64,000 nt of DNA. Origin: Stictocephala bisonia (lineage: Eukaryota > Arthropoda > Insecta > Hemiptera > Membracidae). Positions 9,173-18,494 of the stretch are shown here, piece by piece; the first letter of the stretch is position 1; each line of letters begins with the position of its first letter. A program made the translations under genes and the position numbers. Below the pieces are notes generated by a model. The model made no database searches. It saw only the letters and a program-made list of their open reading frames with translations, and had not been told where the DNA came from. Location of the stretch: the NCBI GenBank assembly GCA_035578905.1, contig JAQJVL010002523.1:1-64000 (forward strand), given 5' to 3'.

Positions 9173-10834
9173 TTACTTCAAATGGTCCAATAAAATACAA
9201 TATTTTAATGTAAATCTGTTTGCATACAAAGTAGGCATTTTGAGACAAACTAAACAGCAACAGACATAAAAAACTCCTACACTAGTATTTTTATAGATGT
9301 ATGAAAAAAGGATACAGTTCCGAGAAGCAGGCTGAAGTAAAGGAATCTCGCCAATGTTGTAGTGAACACATTTTTTTTCAAAATTGCAATCTGTACAGCT
9401 CAATCTTCTAGCTTGCATGACCTTTTTCCCTTTGGTCCAAGTAACTTGATGAAGCCTAAGGGTGCCCTTGAATGTTTCAGCTTGTTTTATATTTTCAAAT
9501 TCTTTATTTGATTCAGAAATCCTTTTTCCTTCAATGGGAATTATGTTGATGGAAGAACCAGATCCTTGTAGCTTAGATACTAACGTTTCAAAGTCTGGGA
9601 CATCTTCACCCTTTGCAATGATAGCATCTGCTGCTCTTTTAATGGCTCCTCCTATCCCATCAGGAGCACCTTTGCCATGTGAACTTTCGGAGTAGTGCCA
9701 GACCATTCTTTCTGAATCTAACCATGTACTTAAGGTGGATCCAAAAATTTGGAACATATATTTGTTACGATATTGAGTAGTCGGCCCATCGCTTAAGAAA
9801 TGCACTGTCCTAATTTGGGGAATAAACTCCTTGACATCTTTAATTACTGGCTCTAAATGAGCAGCAATTGCCACTGCACTATGTAGGTTGCAGTCGGAAA
9901 GGGTGACAAAGGATTTGTGCCTGTGTTCCCCACTCAATTGATCACAGTAGTAAACTACTACAGTGTGTAGAGTTACTTGAGGCTTAGACCCTCCAAAGTG
10001 GACGGATTGAATTTCGCTAGCATATTTGCATTCATAGTTTTCCGAGAAATCCATATGAATAAGAATCTCGTCACATTTAAGCTCCTTCTTGATGGTATCC
10101 AAAATTCTATACTGGTGGTTGATGTTTGCCGTGTGTATCATTATTTTTGGTAAGTACTCTTTAAACGCCTTAACTAAGTCTTTTTTTGTACATGTCACGG
10201 TGGTTTTAAAAGTTTTTAAGCTAAGCCTTTCAACTTTCTTCACAACAATGGGGATTTTCTTTGTAACCCACTTTTCATAACTAACATGTTCTGTATCATC
10301 TTCAGTTTCCAGAGTCTTTATATCTTTTTTAAGACAGAAATTACAGGTTCTTTCCAAACAGATGTCTTTCTTTTCTTTACAGCACAAACTGTTAATTACT
10401 TGTGATGTAGAGTTTTCTTCAATTAAATTACACTTCTTAAGTTTTTTGACCATGAAAGAAAAGTTTTCATGAATTTTGCACAAGCATGTTTCTCGATTTG
10501 CTGCATTTGTTGCCATAATCCAAAAGGGCCTATATCGGCAAAAGGTAGACAAGCTCATACTGTTGTATTGGGGGTGTTGTTTTTTAAACTGGATAAGCAA
10601 ATTCTTCATGGTGTCATTGAGAAAACGCTTTTGCTTTATTTCTTTGTTTTTTGTTTTGGTATCCTTTTTTCCAGGACACTTTCGGCTACATCTATCTTGC
10701 TCAAGAAAGAGTGTTACTAGCTCTTTTTTGAGTTCAGACTTTTTAAGAGTTTTTGTATGTTGTTTTATTTTATCTGATATAAATCTTCTTGACATCAGGT
10801 TTTCAGGAAAATTCAAGCATCGATATTTCTTCAC
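9173..10834 (-). CDS. Transposase-like protein of the Sola-like element
   Basis: A 553-aa ORF, Lys-rich at the start. A Cys-rich putative zinc-binding region (CLCKIHENF ... CCKEKKDICLERTCNFC) is followed by an RNase H-like core: HMDFSENYECKY, LSDGPTTQYRNK, and WHYSESSHGKGAPDGIGG. These Asp/Glu/His blocks are conserved in a multi-copy insect and fish protein family. The TIR/TSD context makes DDE-type transposase the best reading. The residues after about 500 (IYKNTSVGVFYVCCC) look like read-through into an intron. The start overlaps the upstream ORF by 32 nt in another frame, indicating a frameshift. Confidence 0.6.
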   Translation of the reverse strand: MKKYRCLNFPENLMSRRFISDKIKQHTKTLKKSELKKELVTLFLEQDRCSRKCPGKKDTKTKNKEIKQKRFLNDTMKNLLIQFKKQHPQYNSMSLSTFCRYRPFWIMATNAANRETCLCKIHENFSFMVKKLKKCNLIEENSTSQVINSLCCKEKKDICLERTCNFCLKKDIKTLETEDDTEHVSYEKWVTKKIPIVVKKVERLSLKTFKTTVTCTKKDLVKAFKEYLPKIMIHTANINHQYRILDTIKKELKCDEILIHMDFSENYECKYASEIQSVHFGGSKPQVTLHTVVVYYCDQLSGEHRHKSFVTLSDCNLHSAVAIAAHLEPVIKDVKEFIPQIRTVHFLSDGPTTQYRNKYMFQIFGSTLSTWLDSERMVWHYSESSHGKGAPDGIGGAIKRAADAIIAKGEDVPDFETLVSKLQGSGSSINIIPIEGKRISESNKEFENIKQAETFKGTLRLHQVTWTKGKKVMQARRLSCTDCNFEKKCVHYNIGEIPLLQPASRNCILFSYIYKNTSVGVFYVCCCLVCLKMPTLYANRFTLKYCILLDHLK

Positions 10835-11171
10835 AATGGCTCCATTTAAGATAAGAGACCACTTTTTTTAAACGTCTAGATTTTTTCAGCTGGAATTTTT
10901 TCTTGATTTGATGACAGATAACCTCGTTCATAAAGAGTCTTCTTTTTGTGTGTTTGTCAATACTTTTATCCTGAAGGATGGGTGCCATTCGTTTTCTAGG
11001 TGTAGCATCCTCCAAGAGGGGTTCTCCTTTAACTTTCATCAACAATCTTTGATACTTTTTGCGGTATTTTTCCGCTTTGTTCTCAAATTTTTTGCACCGA
11101 ATCTCGGCTTTTTTTAAAATTATGTCGAAGTTTTTCTCTGTTCTTCCTTGCCACCCTCCTCCCTGACTCAA
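10803..11171 (-). CDS. N-terminal piece of the Sola-like transposase gene
   Basis: A 122-aa very basic ORF with coiled-coil character (KNFDIILKKAEIRCKKFENK) and KRRLFMNEVICHQIKKKFQ near the end. It overlaps the large ORF in another frame, so one frameshift separates them. Its own ATG region (MSQGGGWQG) is out of frame with the basic repeats just upstream, so the start is not native. Confidence 0.5.
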   Translation of the reverse strand: MSQGGGWQGRTEKNFDIILKKAEIRCKKFENKAEKYRKKYQRLLMKVKGEPLLEDATPRKRMAPILQDKSIDKHTKRRLFMNEVICHQIKKKFQLKKSRRLKKVVSYLKWSHCEEISMLEFS

Positions 11172-11316
11172 CTCGACTTGTTGAAGGATTGACTAACATG
11201 TCATTTTGTTGCATAAGTGGACTGTCGGGTGGGGTATTTAATAGTACCTCTGCATCCCTCTTTTTTTGCTGTCTATATTTTTTTGAACTTTCACGCCATT
11301 TCTTTCTAACTCGTCT

Positions 11317-11586
11317 CTACTCTCTATTGCTAAGTTCTTTTACAGACTTTACAGAACCTCCAGTTTTCCTTTTATGCCACCGTTCCCTCTCTTTTGCCTT
11401 AGCAGCTTCTAGCAAAGCTTCATCATTTTTAATCTTTTCCCGAGCTCTTTGCATACTCCTTCTCTTCTGTTCCCTCCTTTTTTTCGCCTTGGCATCGGAA
11501 TCCTTACTTGATCTTTTGGGATTCATAATGCCTCGAAAATATAATTGTACTGTAACACTCTTCTGACAAAATAAAAACCTAGACAT
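11317..11586 (-). CDS. Basic N-terminus of the Sola-like transposase gene
   Basis: An 89-aa ORF with a KAKKRREQKRRSMQRAREKI tract, then an in-frame TAG just after SNRE, after which the same basic pattern (RRVRKKWRESSKKYRQQKKR) continues to about 11,180. In this insect family the N-terminus is a set of such basic, helical repeats likely to bind DNA. The likely initiator is the Met of MNPKRSSKD; the residues before it look like 5' leader. Confidence 0.5.
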   Translation of the reverse strand: MSRFLFCQKSVTVQLYFRGIMNPKRSSKDSDAKAKKRREQKRRSMQRAREKIKNDEALLEAAKAKERERWHKRKTGGSVKSVKELSNRE

Positions 11587-11589
11587 CGT

Positions 11590-12873
11590 ATGTGTTCCAT
11601 CAATCTTTTTTTTATTTTAACATATATATAATTAACATTGAACACAACAAATAATTTTGTACATAATTAAGATTCAAAGACTGAGCTCATAGTAGGCCTA
11701 CTGTCTACGCGAAATTCAAGACATTTTCTCATCAATTTAGCTTATGCGACTAGGGGGAGTTCGGCCAGGTTAATTAATATAGGATACTCTAAAATCAACC
11801 CTTGGGTTAAAACCAATTATTTAACAGCAAATCTAAATGTGGCTCAATGTATAAAAATGAAAACATACGTTAAATTAACTTTAGACCTTAAATAAACATG
11901 CATAAAAACCTAAAACATCAATACAAATAATTAAAACCAATTACAAATCCACCTGTAAAACAAATTCCACGTAAACCAGATATAAAAAAAATCAATAAAT
12001 CATAAACACTGTCAAGGTAAATCAAATTGACATGTTATTATGATCCAAAATTATCAATAACTTTCATTATAATCAATCATAAATCAATTTTAAGTGCAGC
12101 AAATCAACTCCGAGGACTCAAATCAACTCCGTGGACATGGTATGACCACGGAGTTGATGAAGTCTTGGTATAACCACCTGTTGTTGATACAGTTTGAGGT
12201 TATAACTAATACAGCTGAGTTTCTGTGTTTTATACATATGTTCTAATCTTATTCACAACATATTAAGTTATTATAAGATAACTTACCCAAATATAGAACA
12301 CCACGGAGTTGACGTACTGATGTCAGCAAATACACATTTGATTAAAAAACATATAATTTAACAACAGACATTCACAAGGCTACAGTAGCATCCAAACAAG
12401 ATGGCTTCCCTCTAGCTTCTTCTCCATAGTGAAGCAGTGTGACCACTGTTGCAGAGCAAAATTTAAGAACTTAATGAGTGTCCCTGGAGTTGATTACTCT
12501 TTCTGGGACAAAATTTAAACATTAAATACCCTAACTTTTTGATGAACACAAGCATTACAATAATTTTACTTATAATGTAAATTATAATTTCAAATAAAAG
12601 TTAGTTGATTTTTTTTTACATTTTAGATTGTTTCTATTGACAAACTAATTTTTTTTCAAAGCCTACAGAGAAAAGGACGGTCCACGGAGTGGACAATTCT
12701 TACTTTTAACTAAATTTCCAAATAAGGTTTTAAATGAAACATTTCTATTTCAAGTAATTTAAATAAAAACAATGCTAATAAATATAATGTGTTATGAATT
12801 ATTCAAAAATTCAAATTAATATGTTTTTTTATCACGTGGGACAGAGGTTTGTACGTTATTATGAAAATGACCC
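11590..12873. other. 5' end of the Sola-like element, AT-rich with repeated motif
   Basis: No gene. It holds a cluster of short motifs of the form CCACGGAGTTGA on both strands (see the separate repeat entry) and the right terminal inverted repeat. Confidence 0.5.
12105..12690. repeat. Cluster of CCACGGAGTTGA-type motifs
   Basis: Variants occur near 12,107, 12,124, 12,148, 12,302, 12,481 and 12,680; some are on the minus strand (TCAACTCCGTGG). They are spaced irregularly near the right end of the Sola-like element. Subterminal repeats of this kind are often transposase binding sites; that role is inferred. Confidence 0.5.
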
Positions 12874-12877
12874 GTAT

Positions 12878-13211
12878 CTTTGTTTGTGGGAGCGTGGGAT
12901 ACTCGTGACATTCCCACGATCTAAAGGGAAGATGAATTGGCGTGTCTTATTAACAAGTTTTAAAAGTTTTTCTTTGTAACTATTGGAAACAGTCAAGTGT
13001 GGTACACGTCAGTACAAGTCAGTTATTTCCAGACCACTTTCCCACAGTGCATCCTCTGATAACAACACACCCGTACGGCGTACGGTTTGTGTATATGGTA
13101 CTCACAGCGTTGTATTCAACTCCACCCTCAATTTCCAACATTTTGTACTTTTATTTTAAATTATAAGGATTTTAAAGGGATGTAATGACCTTTTTCGACA
13201 CATTTGTTTCC
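12878..13211 (-). other. Remnant of a Maverick ORF between minor capsid gene and insertion
   Basis: A minus-strand ATG at about 13,141 opens a short frame (EIEGGVEYNAVS...) that soon hits stops. It may be the start of the next virion gene whose distal part lies beyond the Sola-like insertion. Low certainty. Confidence 0.25.
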
Positions 13212-13835
13212 CTAAATACCAATCCCAGTGCTTCCCTTTAGGTGTAAGCGTAACGAAATTGTCTCGTTTCTAAAGTTTATCAACTTTCCTTGTTGATCTC
13301 TCAGCTCACAAGTAATGTAATTCAAAACTTGCACACTCACAGGTAAATAAATCACGTTGTGAGGTGTTTCTATTATTTTGTAGCCAAGTGGAACTGACGG
13401 ATAAAACTCGTCTATTATATGGCTCTCTTGACCGTTTTGATACGAGCCTCTTGCCAAGTTACATGTGACTCGAACGACATTTACCGAGTTAATGTTAAGT
13501 TCATTCTCAGACATGTTTGTTTTATTGGCTCTGTATAAAGCTTTATTAAAGCCGAGCAAGGTAGCGTGACTGTTTTCTTTTTCAAAGTGAATGGGTTCGC
13601 TACAAGTAATTTCGACTTTCAAAGTACTATTGTTTAGTTTTAAACTGAATTTTACATTTGATTTTAAGTTTTTATTACGGTAATTCTCTAAATTGTTAAT
13701 CTCGTAAGAGCCAGTCGGAACTTTTATTACAGAGTCCCCGTAGTGGAACGAATCGTTCACATTTTCTTCTACATTTGGTATTGAGTTGTACGTTGTGAGA
13801 TTGATCAAACCAATCTCCCAATCACCTTTCGACAA
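13212..13835 (-). CDS. Penton-like minor capsid protein of the Maverick (copy 1, full)
   Basis: A 207-aa, beta-rich ORF. GDWEIGLINLTTYNSIPN at the start, GSYEINNLENYRN, a LLGFNKALY block, and a C-terminal LRLHLKG match the single-jelly-roll minor capsid proteins of insect Mavericks/adintoviruses, which form capsid vertices. Length is normal for the family. The tandem duplication begins inside this gene (13,420), so only this copy keeps the C-terminus. It follows the protease on the same strand. Confidence 0.75.
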   Translation of the reverse strand: MSKGDWEIGLINLTTYNSIPNVEENVNDSFHYGDSVIKVPTGSYEINNLENYRNKNLKSNVKFSLKLNNSTLKVEITCSEPIHFEKENSHATLLGFNKALYRANKTNMSENELNINSVNVVRVTCNLARGSYQNGQESHIIDEFYPSVPLGYKIIETPHNVIYLPVSVQVLNYITCELRDQQGKLINFRNETISLRLHLKGSTGIGI

Positions 13836-13950
13836 ATCAATCGAAGGAAATATGTCGCAACTTAGCTTTGAACTCTACCCACTAAGGCAAAACATTTTCA
13901 ACGAGGAACTCTAAGCACAAGTGTCCACAAATTACTGATTCAAAATCCTG

Positions 13951-14313
13951 TTATCTTTGATTATTATACTTTATATTCACACTGAGGCCCCAATACTTGA
14001 TCAATTCCATAGGAGGACGCAAGTTACCAAAACTATCATAGTACAACACATTATTACCGCGCTTTTTATAACAAACCCAATGTGTACCTTCCCCTTGTAT
14101 ACTGTCCAAATTAATAATTGCGATTTCGTTCAATCTATGTTTATTCGGAAGTGTGTCCCTCATGTAGACACCTCGAAAGTGTGGAATGTTTAATTTTTTA
14201 GCGTAATTAACAAGTTCGTGATTTGAGAGGGCGTGTTCAGGAACGTAGACTATTTTGAAGTTTTTTTTTCTTACAAGTACATTTCTTCTTGTCTTTAGGT
14301 GCTTTCTTAACAC
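13951..14313 (-). CDS. Adenain-type cysteine protease of the Maverick (copy 1)
   Basis: A 120-aa ORF with the C5-like signature GEGTHWVCYKKRGNNVLYYD followed by SFG: catalytic His in THW and the Asp in YYDSFG. The family processes capsid and core proteins during maturation. The expected downstream Gln and catalytic Cys are not in this ORF; it ends soon after KYNNQR, and the remaining C-terminal third is absent or frameshifted before 13,836. So the gene is present but probably inactive as read. Confidence 0.75.
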   Translation of the reverse strand: MLRKHLKTRRNVLVRKKNFKIVYVPEHALSNHELVNYAKKLNIPHFRGVYMRDTLPNKHRLNEIAIINLDSIQGEGTHWVCYKKRGNNVLYYDSFGNLRPPMELIKYWGLSVNIKYNNQR

Positions 14314-14367
14314 CTCTTTCTACCCAGGGTCTTAAATACAAGCCCTTACCCTTCTTTATTTACGTGT

Positions 14368-14760
14368 TTATCTTTTATGAGAGCCACCCAACTTTGCTTT
14401 TGCCTTCATGGCTGTTGTAACTACCCAAGCTGCGGCTTTCTCACCCACAGACGAATCTGATGCTTTGAATCTTTGCCAAGCTCGTTCGGCCAAATCTTTG
14501 TCTGCTTGCGCTCTCCATGCTGTGTCTGAATACTGGGAGTAGGCTATGTCATGGGCCTTGCAGGCTTCGTCCAGACCGTTTATTCCCTTGTCACTGTTGC
14601 TAATCTTTTCTTTAATCTGGTCCCAGGACCACAGTACCTGTACACAAATGGGAGGTGGGCCTCCCAAGATAGTAGATCTATACCTTTGTTTAACGCTGCT
14701 CCAGCTAAATGTCCAATTCCTTCGAGTGCACTAGATACAAGTCCTCTTCCGTAGCGTTAA
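14368..14760 (-). pseudogene. Parvovirus-type PLA2-like virion protein, frameshifted (copy 1)
   Basis: The open 99-aa ORF (14,667-14,368) holds the secretory/parvoviral PLA2 catalytic pattern, GINGLDEACKAHDIAYSQY, with the HD pair. The calcium-loop motif YCGPGT lies just upstream (about 14,630-14,650) in a different frame, with a Gly-rich lead (GRGLV) before it to about 14,760. So a frameshift at about 14,590-14,620 splits the gene, and the first 20-odd residues of the open ORF are out of frame. Such domains open membranes during entry in relatives. Both copies share the break. Confidence 0.65.
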
Positions 14761-14842
14761 GTTTTCTTCATTAGATGTGTCTCTTACGAAGGATAGTTAA
14801 AGAATGGGGGAACTTTAAATCTATTTCACTTTATATTACCCC

Positions 14843-15739
14843 TCATTGTATGGCTGTAGAGAAACAGCTTGTGTACCGAATATTTCTTCCCAGTTTATGT
14901 AGTTTCAGTTCGGCGGACAGTGTTTCTGTACTCCTCCCTTTAGCTTCATGAATATGAGAAAAGAGTAACTGGCTGAATTTTCTAAGTTGTTTTTCAGATT
15001 TAACACTGTTTTCATAAATTTGCCCTTCTAGTGCAGTAGCCAAACCTTGAACATCATTCAGTCCCTCAGTCAGTGATGTCAGCAATGTACTTACCGTTTT
15101 TGTTTGTTGAGTTAATATTTCCAAAATATGCGATTTTACTTCGGTTAACTTTTTTCAATTTACGGCTTCGTCCATTTCTTTCGGATCTCTAACAAATATT
15201 ATTCCCATATTATCAAAGTCCCAGTTGTCTTTGTGTTTCTTTGGGCAGTTTGCCAGTAGATATGACTTGGTTACAGCATCTTGATTATCAACTGAGTCAG
15301 CTAAAGAAACTAACCGTCTCTTTTCAAAACTGCAATAACCATCAGTTTTAACCGGAACAGCAGCATCTACATAGCGTTTGGTCGCTGCATGTTGTGGGCC
15401 AGTAGGGTCCTTTACTCTTGTTAGAAGTATATTCCCTATGTTAACTGTTTTATGTTGGTACAATACACATTGTTCACCTATAGTTTTTTAATTCACGGTA
15501 TCTCCGAGCTCCTTTGGCGCTGCTAGATTTTTTATTCTTTTGTTGCGTGCAGAATAGCTGTTGGGTAAGTTTGTCATTGTATTAGTCTCAAAGTATTTTC
15601 TCGTAACAACATCATTGTCGGCTATGGGGACACCAACGTTAACCATTCGCTTATTTTCAATATCAAAGTTTCCTTCGGGTGTTAGTTTAAAACCTTCGCC
15701 CGGTGGTCCTTTGCCAATGGCTTTGTCCTCAGAGGACAA
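14843..15739 (-). pseudogene. Fibre-like repeat protein with two in-frame stops (copy 1)
   Basis: Three ORFs (15,739-15,488; 15,463-15,155; 15,124-14,843) lie in one frame, separated only by TAA 15,488-15,490 and TGA 15,155-15,157. The first two hold phage/adenovirus fibre-shaft-like repeats: NKRMVNVGVPIADNDVVTRK, AATKRYVD and DAVTKSYL. The third is helical (LTSLTEGLNDVQGL), a possible trimerisation or anchoring stretch. Both stops follow a V-N dipeptide at equivalent repeat positions. Likely a virion attachment/fibre protein; decayed or, less likely, recoded. Confidence 0.6.
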
Positions 15740-15799
15740 GACACGTCCAAACTTGTCTACAGACAGTCGAACTGATGAAATCAGACTGTGTCTGTTTAT

Positions 15800-16096
15800 T
15801 TAACGAAAATAACTAAAATACTTTCTTAAGCACGAATCTCCATTTAGAAGATAAGTATGGATCGACGTAAAATGTCTATTTTCATACCAATGATGTAAGG
15901 CGTCTCTATATTTGTTCCTTCCATTTAAATATATTTCCCTATAATGACAATCGTCAAAGTAATTGTCGAACCCCGATTCATCTTCGAACCACCAATTACA
16001 CATACACAGTGTTTGCGGGACTATAATACCAATATTTCTTTCATTTTGTTTAATAAAGGACGAAATATGGTCAGATTCTACTATCTCGGGGTTCAA
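15800..16096 (-). CDS. Maverick hypothetical ORF (copy 1)
   Basis: A 98-aa ORF, aromatic-rich (CMCNWWFEDESGFDNYFDD, YRDALHHWYENRHFTS). I do not recognise a domain. Same strand and tight spacing to the fibre-like gene suggest a virion or host-interaction protein of the element. Identical in copy 2 at the protein level. Confidence 0.4.
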   Translation of the reverse strand: MNPEIVESDHISSFIKQNERNIGIIVPQTLCMCNWWFEDESGFDNYFDDCHYREIYLNGRNKYRDALHHWYENRHFTSIHTYLLNGDSCLRKYFSYFR

Positions 16097-16668
16097 ACTT
16101 ATAAATGCATATAGTTCTGCACGGTTACGTATATAAATCGTCAGGATCCGTGGTGTTCAACTATAGACGTCCATGTAGTTCTGTTTTGTGTGGTGGTACT
16201 TGTCTTTTTAATCTGTATTATATCCCCGCCTATGTGTTTGTTTTAGATATTGCCAACTGTAAGTCGACCTCCTTTCTGATTTCATTTTCAGAATCACTTT
16301 GGAAAATGTAATAGGACTTCAAACATAATCTGTGTTTACCCTCCTTTTTTAAAAAAATATGGAACCAACAAGGTTTGTCACTTTCAACTTTGAAATGTAC
16401 TGTTTGGAAGGTCTCGTCAATATGACCGAGGTATAAGGCTTAGCCATACAGTGAGGTTACATAGTCACACTGTCCAAGAGTACGGTTAATTTTATGATTC
16501 GCAAAACAAGAAAACTGTTTGAATTTTTTACTGTGTCCGTGTATTTTATCGTAAAGAAACTACACGGACTTTACGTGTCTGTAATGAAACTAACTTGCTC
16601 ATAGTAGGTTAAGTAAGATCTGCATTTTAACATCAATTGGTAAAGTATCCATGTTTACTCGTCGAATC
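16097..16668 (-). other. Decayed Maverick coding region (copy 1)
   Basis: Minus-strand frames show short open runs broken by stops and frameshifts (for example KVESDKPCWFHIFF near 16,350-16,400). I read this as one decayed ORF without a recognisable domain. The plus-strand ORF here is a shadow. Confidence 0.35.
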
Positions 16669-16884
16669 TCAACCTACTAATGATTTGTATCGGCTATTGC
16701 CAGCTCCTGATATAATTTTAGCTTCTTTTAATTCTTCGATTATATTTTGAATTTCGTTCCTATGATTACCATTTCCTGCCTCTGATGAGGCTATAATTAG
16801 TTTCAACCTATCGCATAACTCGTTCGGATTGTCCCAATAGGAAATGTCACGTGATCCAAAGTCATTTAGCCCTCTACCGTACAT
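16669..16884 (-). CDS. Small conserved Maverick ORF (copy 1)
   Basis: A 71-aa ORF: YYWDNP-like SYWDNPNELCDRLKLII, then a Gly/His-rich ASSEAGNGNHRNEIQ and a helical IIEELKEAKII. I recognise this arrangement from recurrent insect Maverick ORFs, in which a longer form has SQSAGHTGHNNEI. Function unknown; probably a small virion protein. Confidence 0.5.
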   Translation of the reverse strand: MYGRGLNDFGSRDISYWDNPNELCDRLKLIIASSEAGNGNHRNEIQNIIEELKEAKIISGAGNSRYKSLVG

Positions 16885-17000
16885 TGGTTTGGGAAATGAT
16901 ACGGAAATTATGTTTTATATTTTATGGAATTTGTCGGTCGGTTAATGTGGGTATGAGGTAAATAACCTTTTTTATGCGCATTTGTCTTTATAATTTGTCT

Positions 17001-17558
17001 TTATTGTAAATACCTTCGGTTCTTCTGTACTGTACAGTGTACATTGTTCAAATGAATGTTTCCTTCGTTGTCGAATGTAAGCAGTTGATTACCTACCATT
17101 AGTTTATCACCGTCAACATGTGGCCCGTAAATATTGTCCATTTTATTCTTAACACCGGCTTCGTCTTTCAACAATTTTAACATGTATTTTTGTGTAATGG
17201 GTGCGTTAAATGTTTCTAAAACATACTGCGAAGCCTCATGAAACTTTGCGGGACTTTGAATTAATTGACTAACTGAGGGTAGGGGGGAAGATGTTTCAAA
17301 CACTTGTGTGTCCCACGACGGTCCCGTAGACATGTAGTCTGGCTTAAAACTGTCCTCGTCCGCACTGAGGTTCATAGGTTCCACCTTTGGTTCAGTTGTT
17401 CTCTTTTTAAGTTCACTCAAAATTTGTTTGTACTGTTCTTCTAATGTTTGCTCGGTATACATGTTACCCAATTTGAAAGCACGATACTTGCGGCGAACAA
17501 CATCTTGCAACTGTACAATTCTTCTCGTAAGAGATTGATGTTTGCTGTTTCGTGGCAT
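17001..17558 (-). CDS. Maverick virion-type ORF, C-terminally shortened (copy 1)
   Basis: A 185-aa ORF: basic coiled-coil-like N-terminus (RRIVQLQDVVRRKYRAFKLG), a Ser/Pro-rich middle, and a C-terminal block NIYGPHVDGDKLMVGNQLLT found in insect Maverick ORFs. Copy 1 lacks 45 nt near the C-terminal end that copy 2 keeps, and stops after RRYLQ. In both copies the expected further C-terminus is out of frame. Function unknown. Confidence 0.5.
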   Translation of the reverse strand: MPRNSKHQSLTRRIVQLQDVVRRKYRAFKLGNMYTEQTLEEQYKQILSELKKRTTEPKVEPMNLSADEDSFKPDYMSTGPSWDTQVFETSSPLPSVSQLIQSPAKFHEASQYVLETFNAPITQKYMLKLLKDEAGVKNKMDNIYGPHVDGDKLMVGNQLLTFDNEGNIHLNNVHCTVQKNRRYLQ

Positions 17559-17801
17559 GTTTATAAATGACTAAAATTTTCAAAATTTTGTTCTTTTGAG
17601 AGAGTTTTACTGTAACATCAAACAATGGTCGAGGACAGGACGTGGGTAACCACAGAGGCTAGTCACTGCGCTAAAAGCATAGCTACAACACCAGGACAAT
17701 CTCTAAGCATTTCCTTGGGAATATAAAACACTAACCTATTTCTTTACGGTAATTCAACTTGTCTAAAGAATAATCCTCTTTTTATGTCTTCTGATAAATC
17801 T
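17559..17801. other. Short gap between Maverick ORFs (copy 1)
   Basis: No ORF of interest; stop-rich on both strands. Confidence 0.3.
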
Positions 17802-18090
17802 TTATAGTTCAACTAAGGAAACTTTATTACCGAGTCCCTTGTAAAATGTCTGCTTGAGGTCAGACACTGGAATGAGCACTTTTTTGTTTTTGTCTTTAAA
17901 TATATAGGTTCGTTTGAAACCACCTCGCCACTCTGGTACTTCAGCTATAGTGTAGTTGTCATTAACATTGGACTTTTCCATAAAAGACTTTAACTTATAT
18001 AATGGTCTCTTTTCGTTGACTATGTGTAGTATGTAAGAGTTTAGTAACCGAAATTCATCCAAGTTCGCTGATGTAAAAACTCTCCACTTA
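17802..18090 (-). pseudogene. C-terminal third of a Maverick ORF split by piggyBac (copy 1)
   Basis: The open 86-aa ORF (18,062-17,802) is the distal part of a reading frame cut at TTAA 18,091-18,094. The middle part is preserved at 28,953-29,516 and the proximal part at 37,599-37,745. Features here: PEWRGGFKRTYIFKDKNKKV and a final GLGNKVSLVEL. I do not recognise the product; it directly follows the packaging ATPase, so a virion-assembly role is plausible. Confidence 0.5.
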
Positions 18091-18494
18091 TTAACCCATT
18101 AGTGCATAAAGATTTTTTCGTCAAAAATTTTAATTTTTCTTCTAAAAACTATTTAGTTACAATTGTTTAACAATGAAAATATTATTAAAAAAATTTTTAC
18201 CATCACAGATTTTCAAAAAAAGGGCGTCCTATTTTTAGGACACTATGCATGGAGACATCTTTTTCATTGGCGTATTCAGTCGTCCTGATGTTATTTATTT
18301 CAGTGTTATATTTACTTGGTGGACAAGGAAACAAAACAAGCGTTGACATAAAAATATACTTTATTAAAACAATTTCAATTGTATGAAGTCAAAATTTAAA
18401 ATTTACAATGTAAAATACAGATTTACAAAACTTAAAAATGCCAAAAAAGAATTGTTCAAATGTTGTTTGGACCGAACCAGTTTGGATAACTCAT

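Larger units (their letters stand above)
6674..12873 (-). mobile_element. Sola-like DNA transposon (TSD GTAT), carrying a mariner
   Basis: Terminal inverted repeats match over 26 nt with 3 mismatches: GGGTCATTTTCA...TACAAA at 6,674 and its complement ending at 12,873. They are flanked by a 4-bp duplication GTAT (6,670-6,673 and 12,874-12,877). A 4-bp TSD is the hallmark of the Sola superfamily. Inside, on the minus strand, is a transposase-like gene in pieces (11,586 to 7,053), interrupted by a mariner at 7,468-8,844. The element sits between two parts of the Maverick. The superfamily assignment rests on TSD length and ORF style. Confidence 0.7.

Noticed and set aside
13951..14193. Plus-strand 78-aa ORF over the protease
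   Set aside because: Shadow; the minus frame has the catalytic motif and the same layout in both copies.
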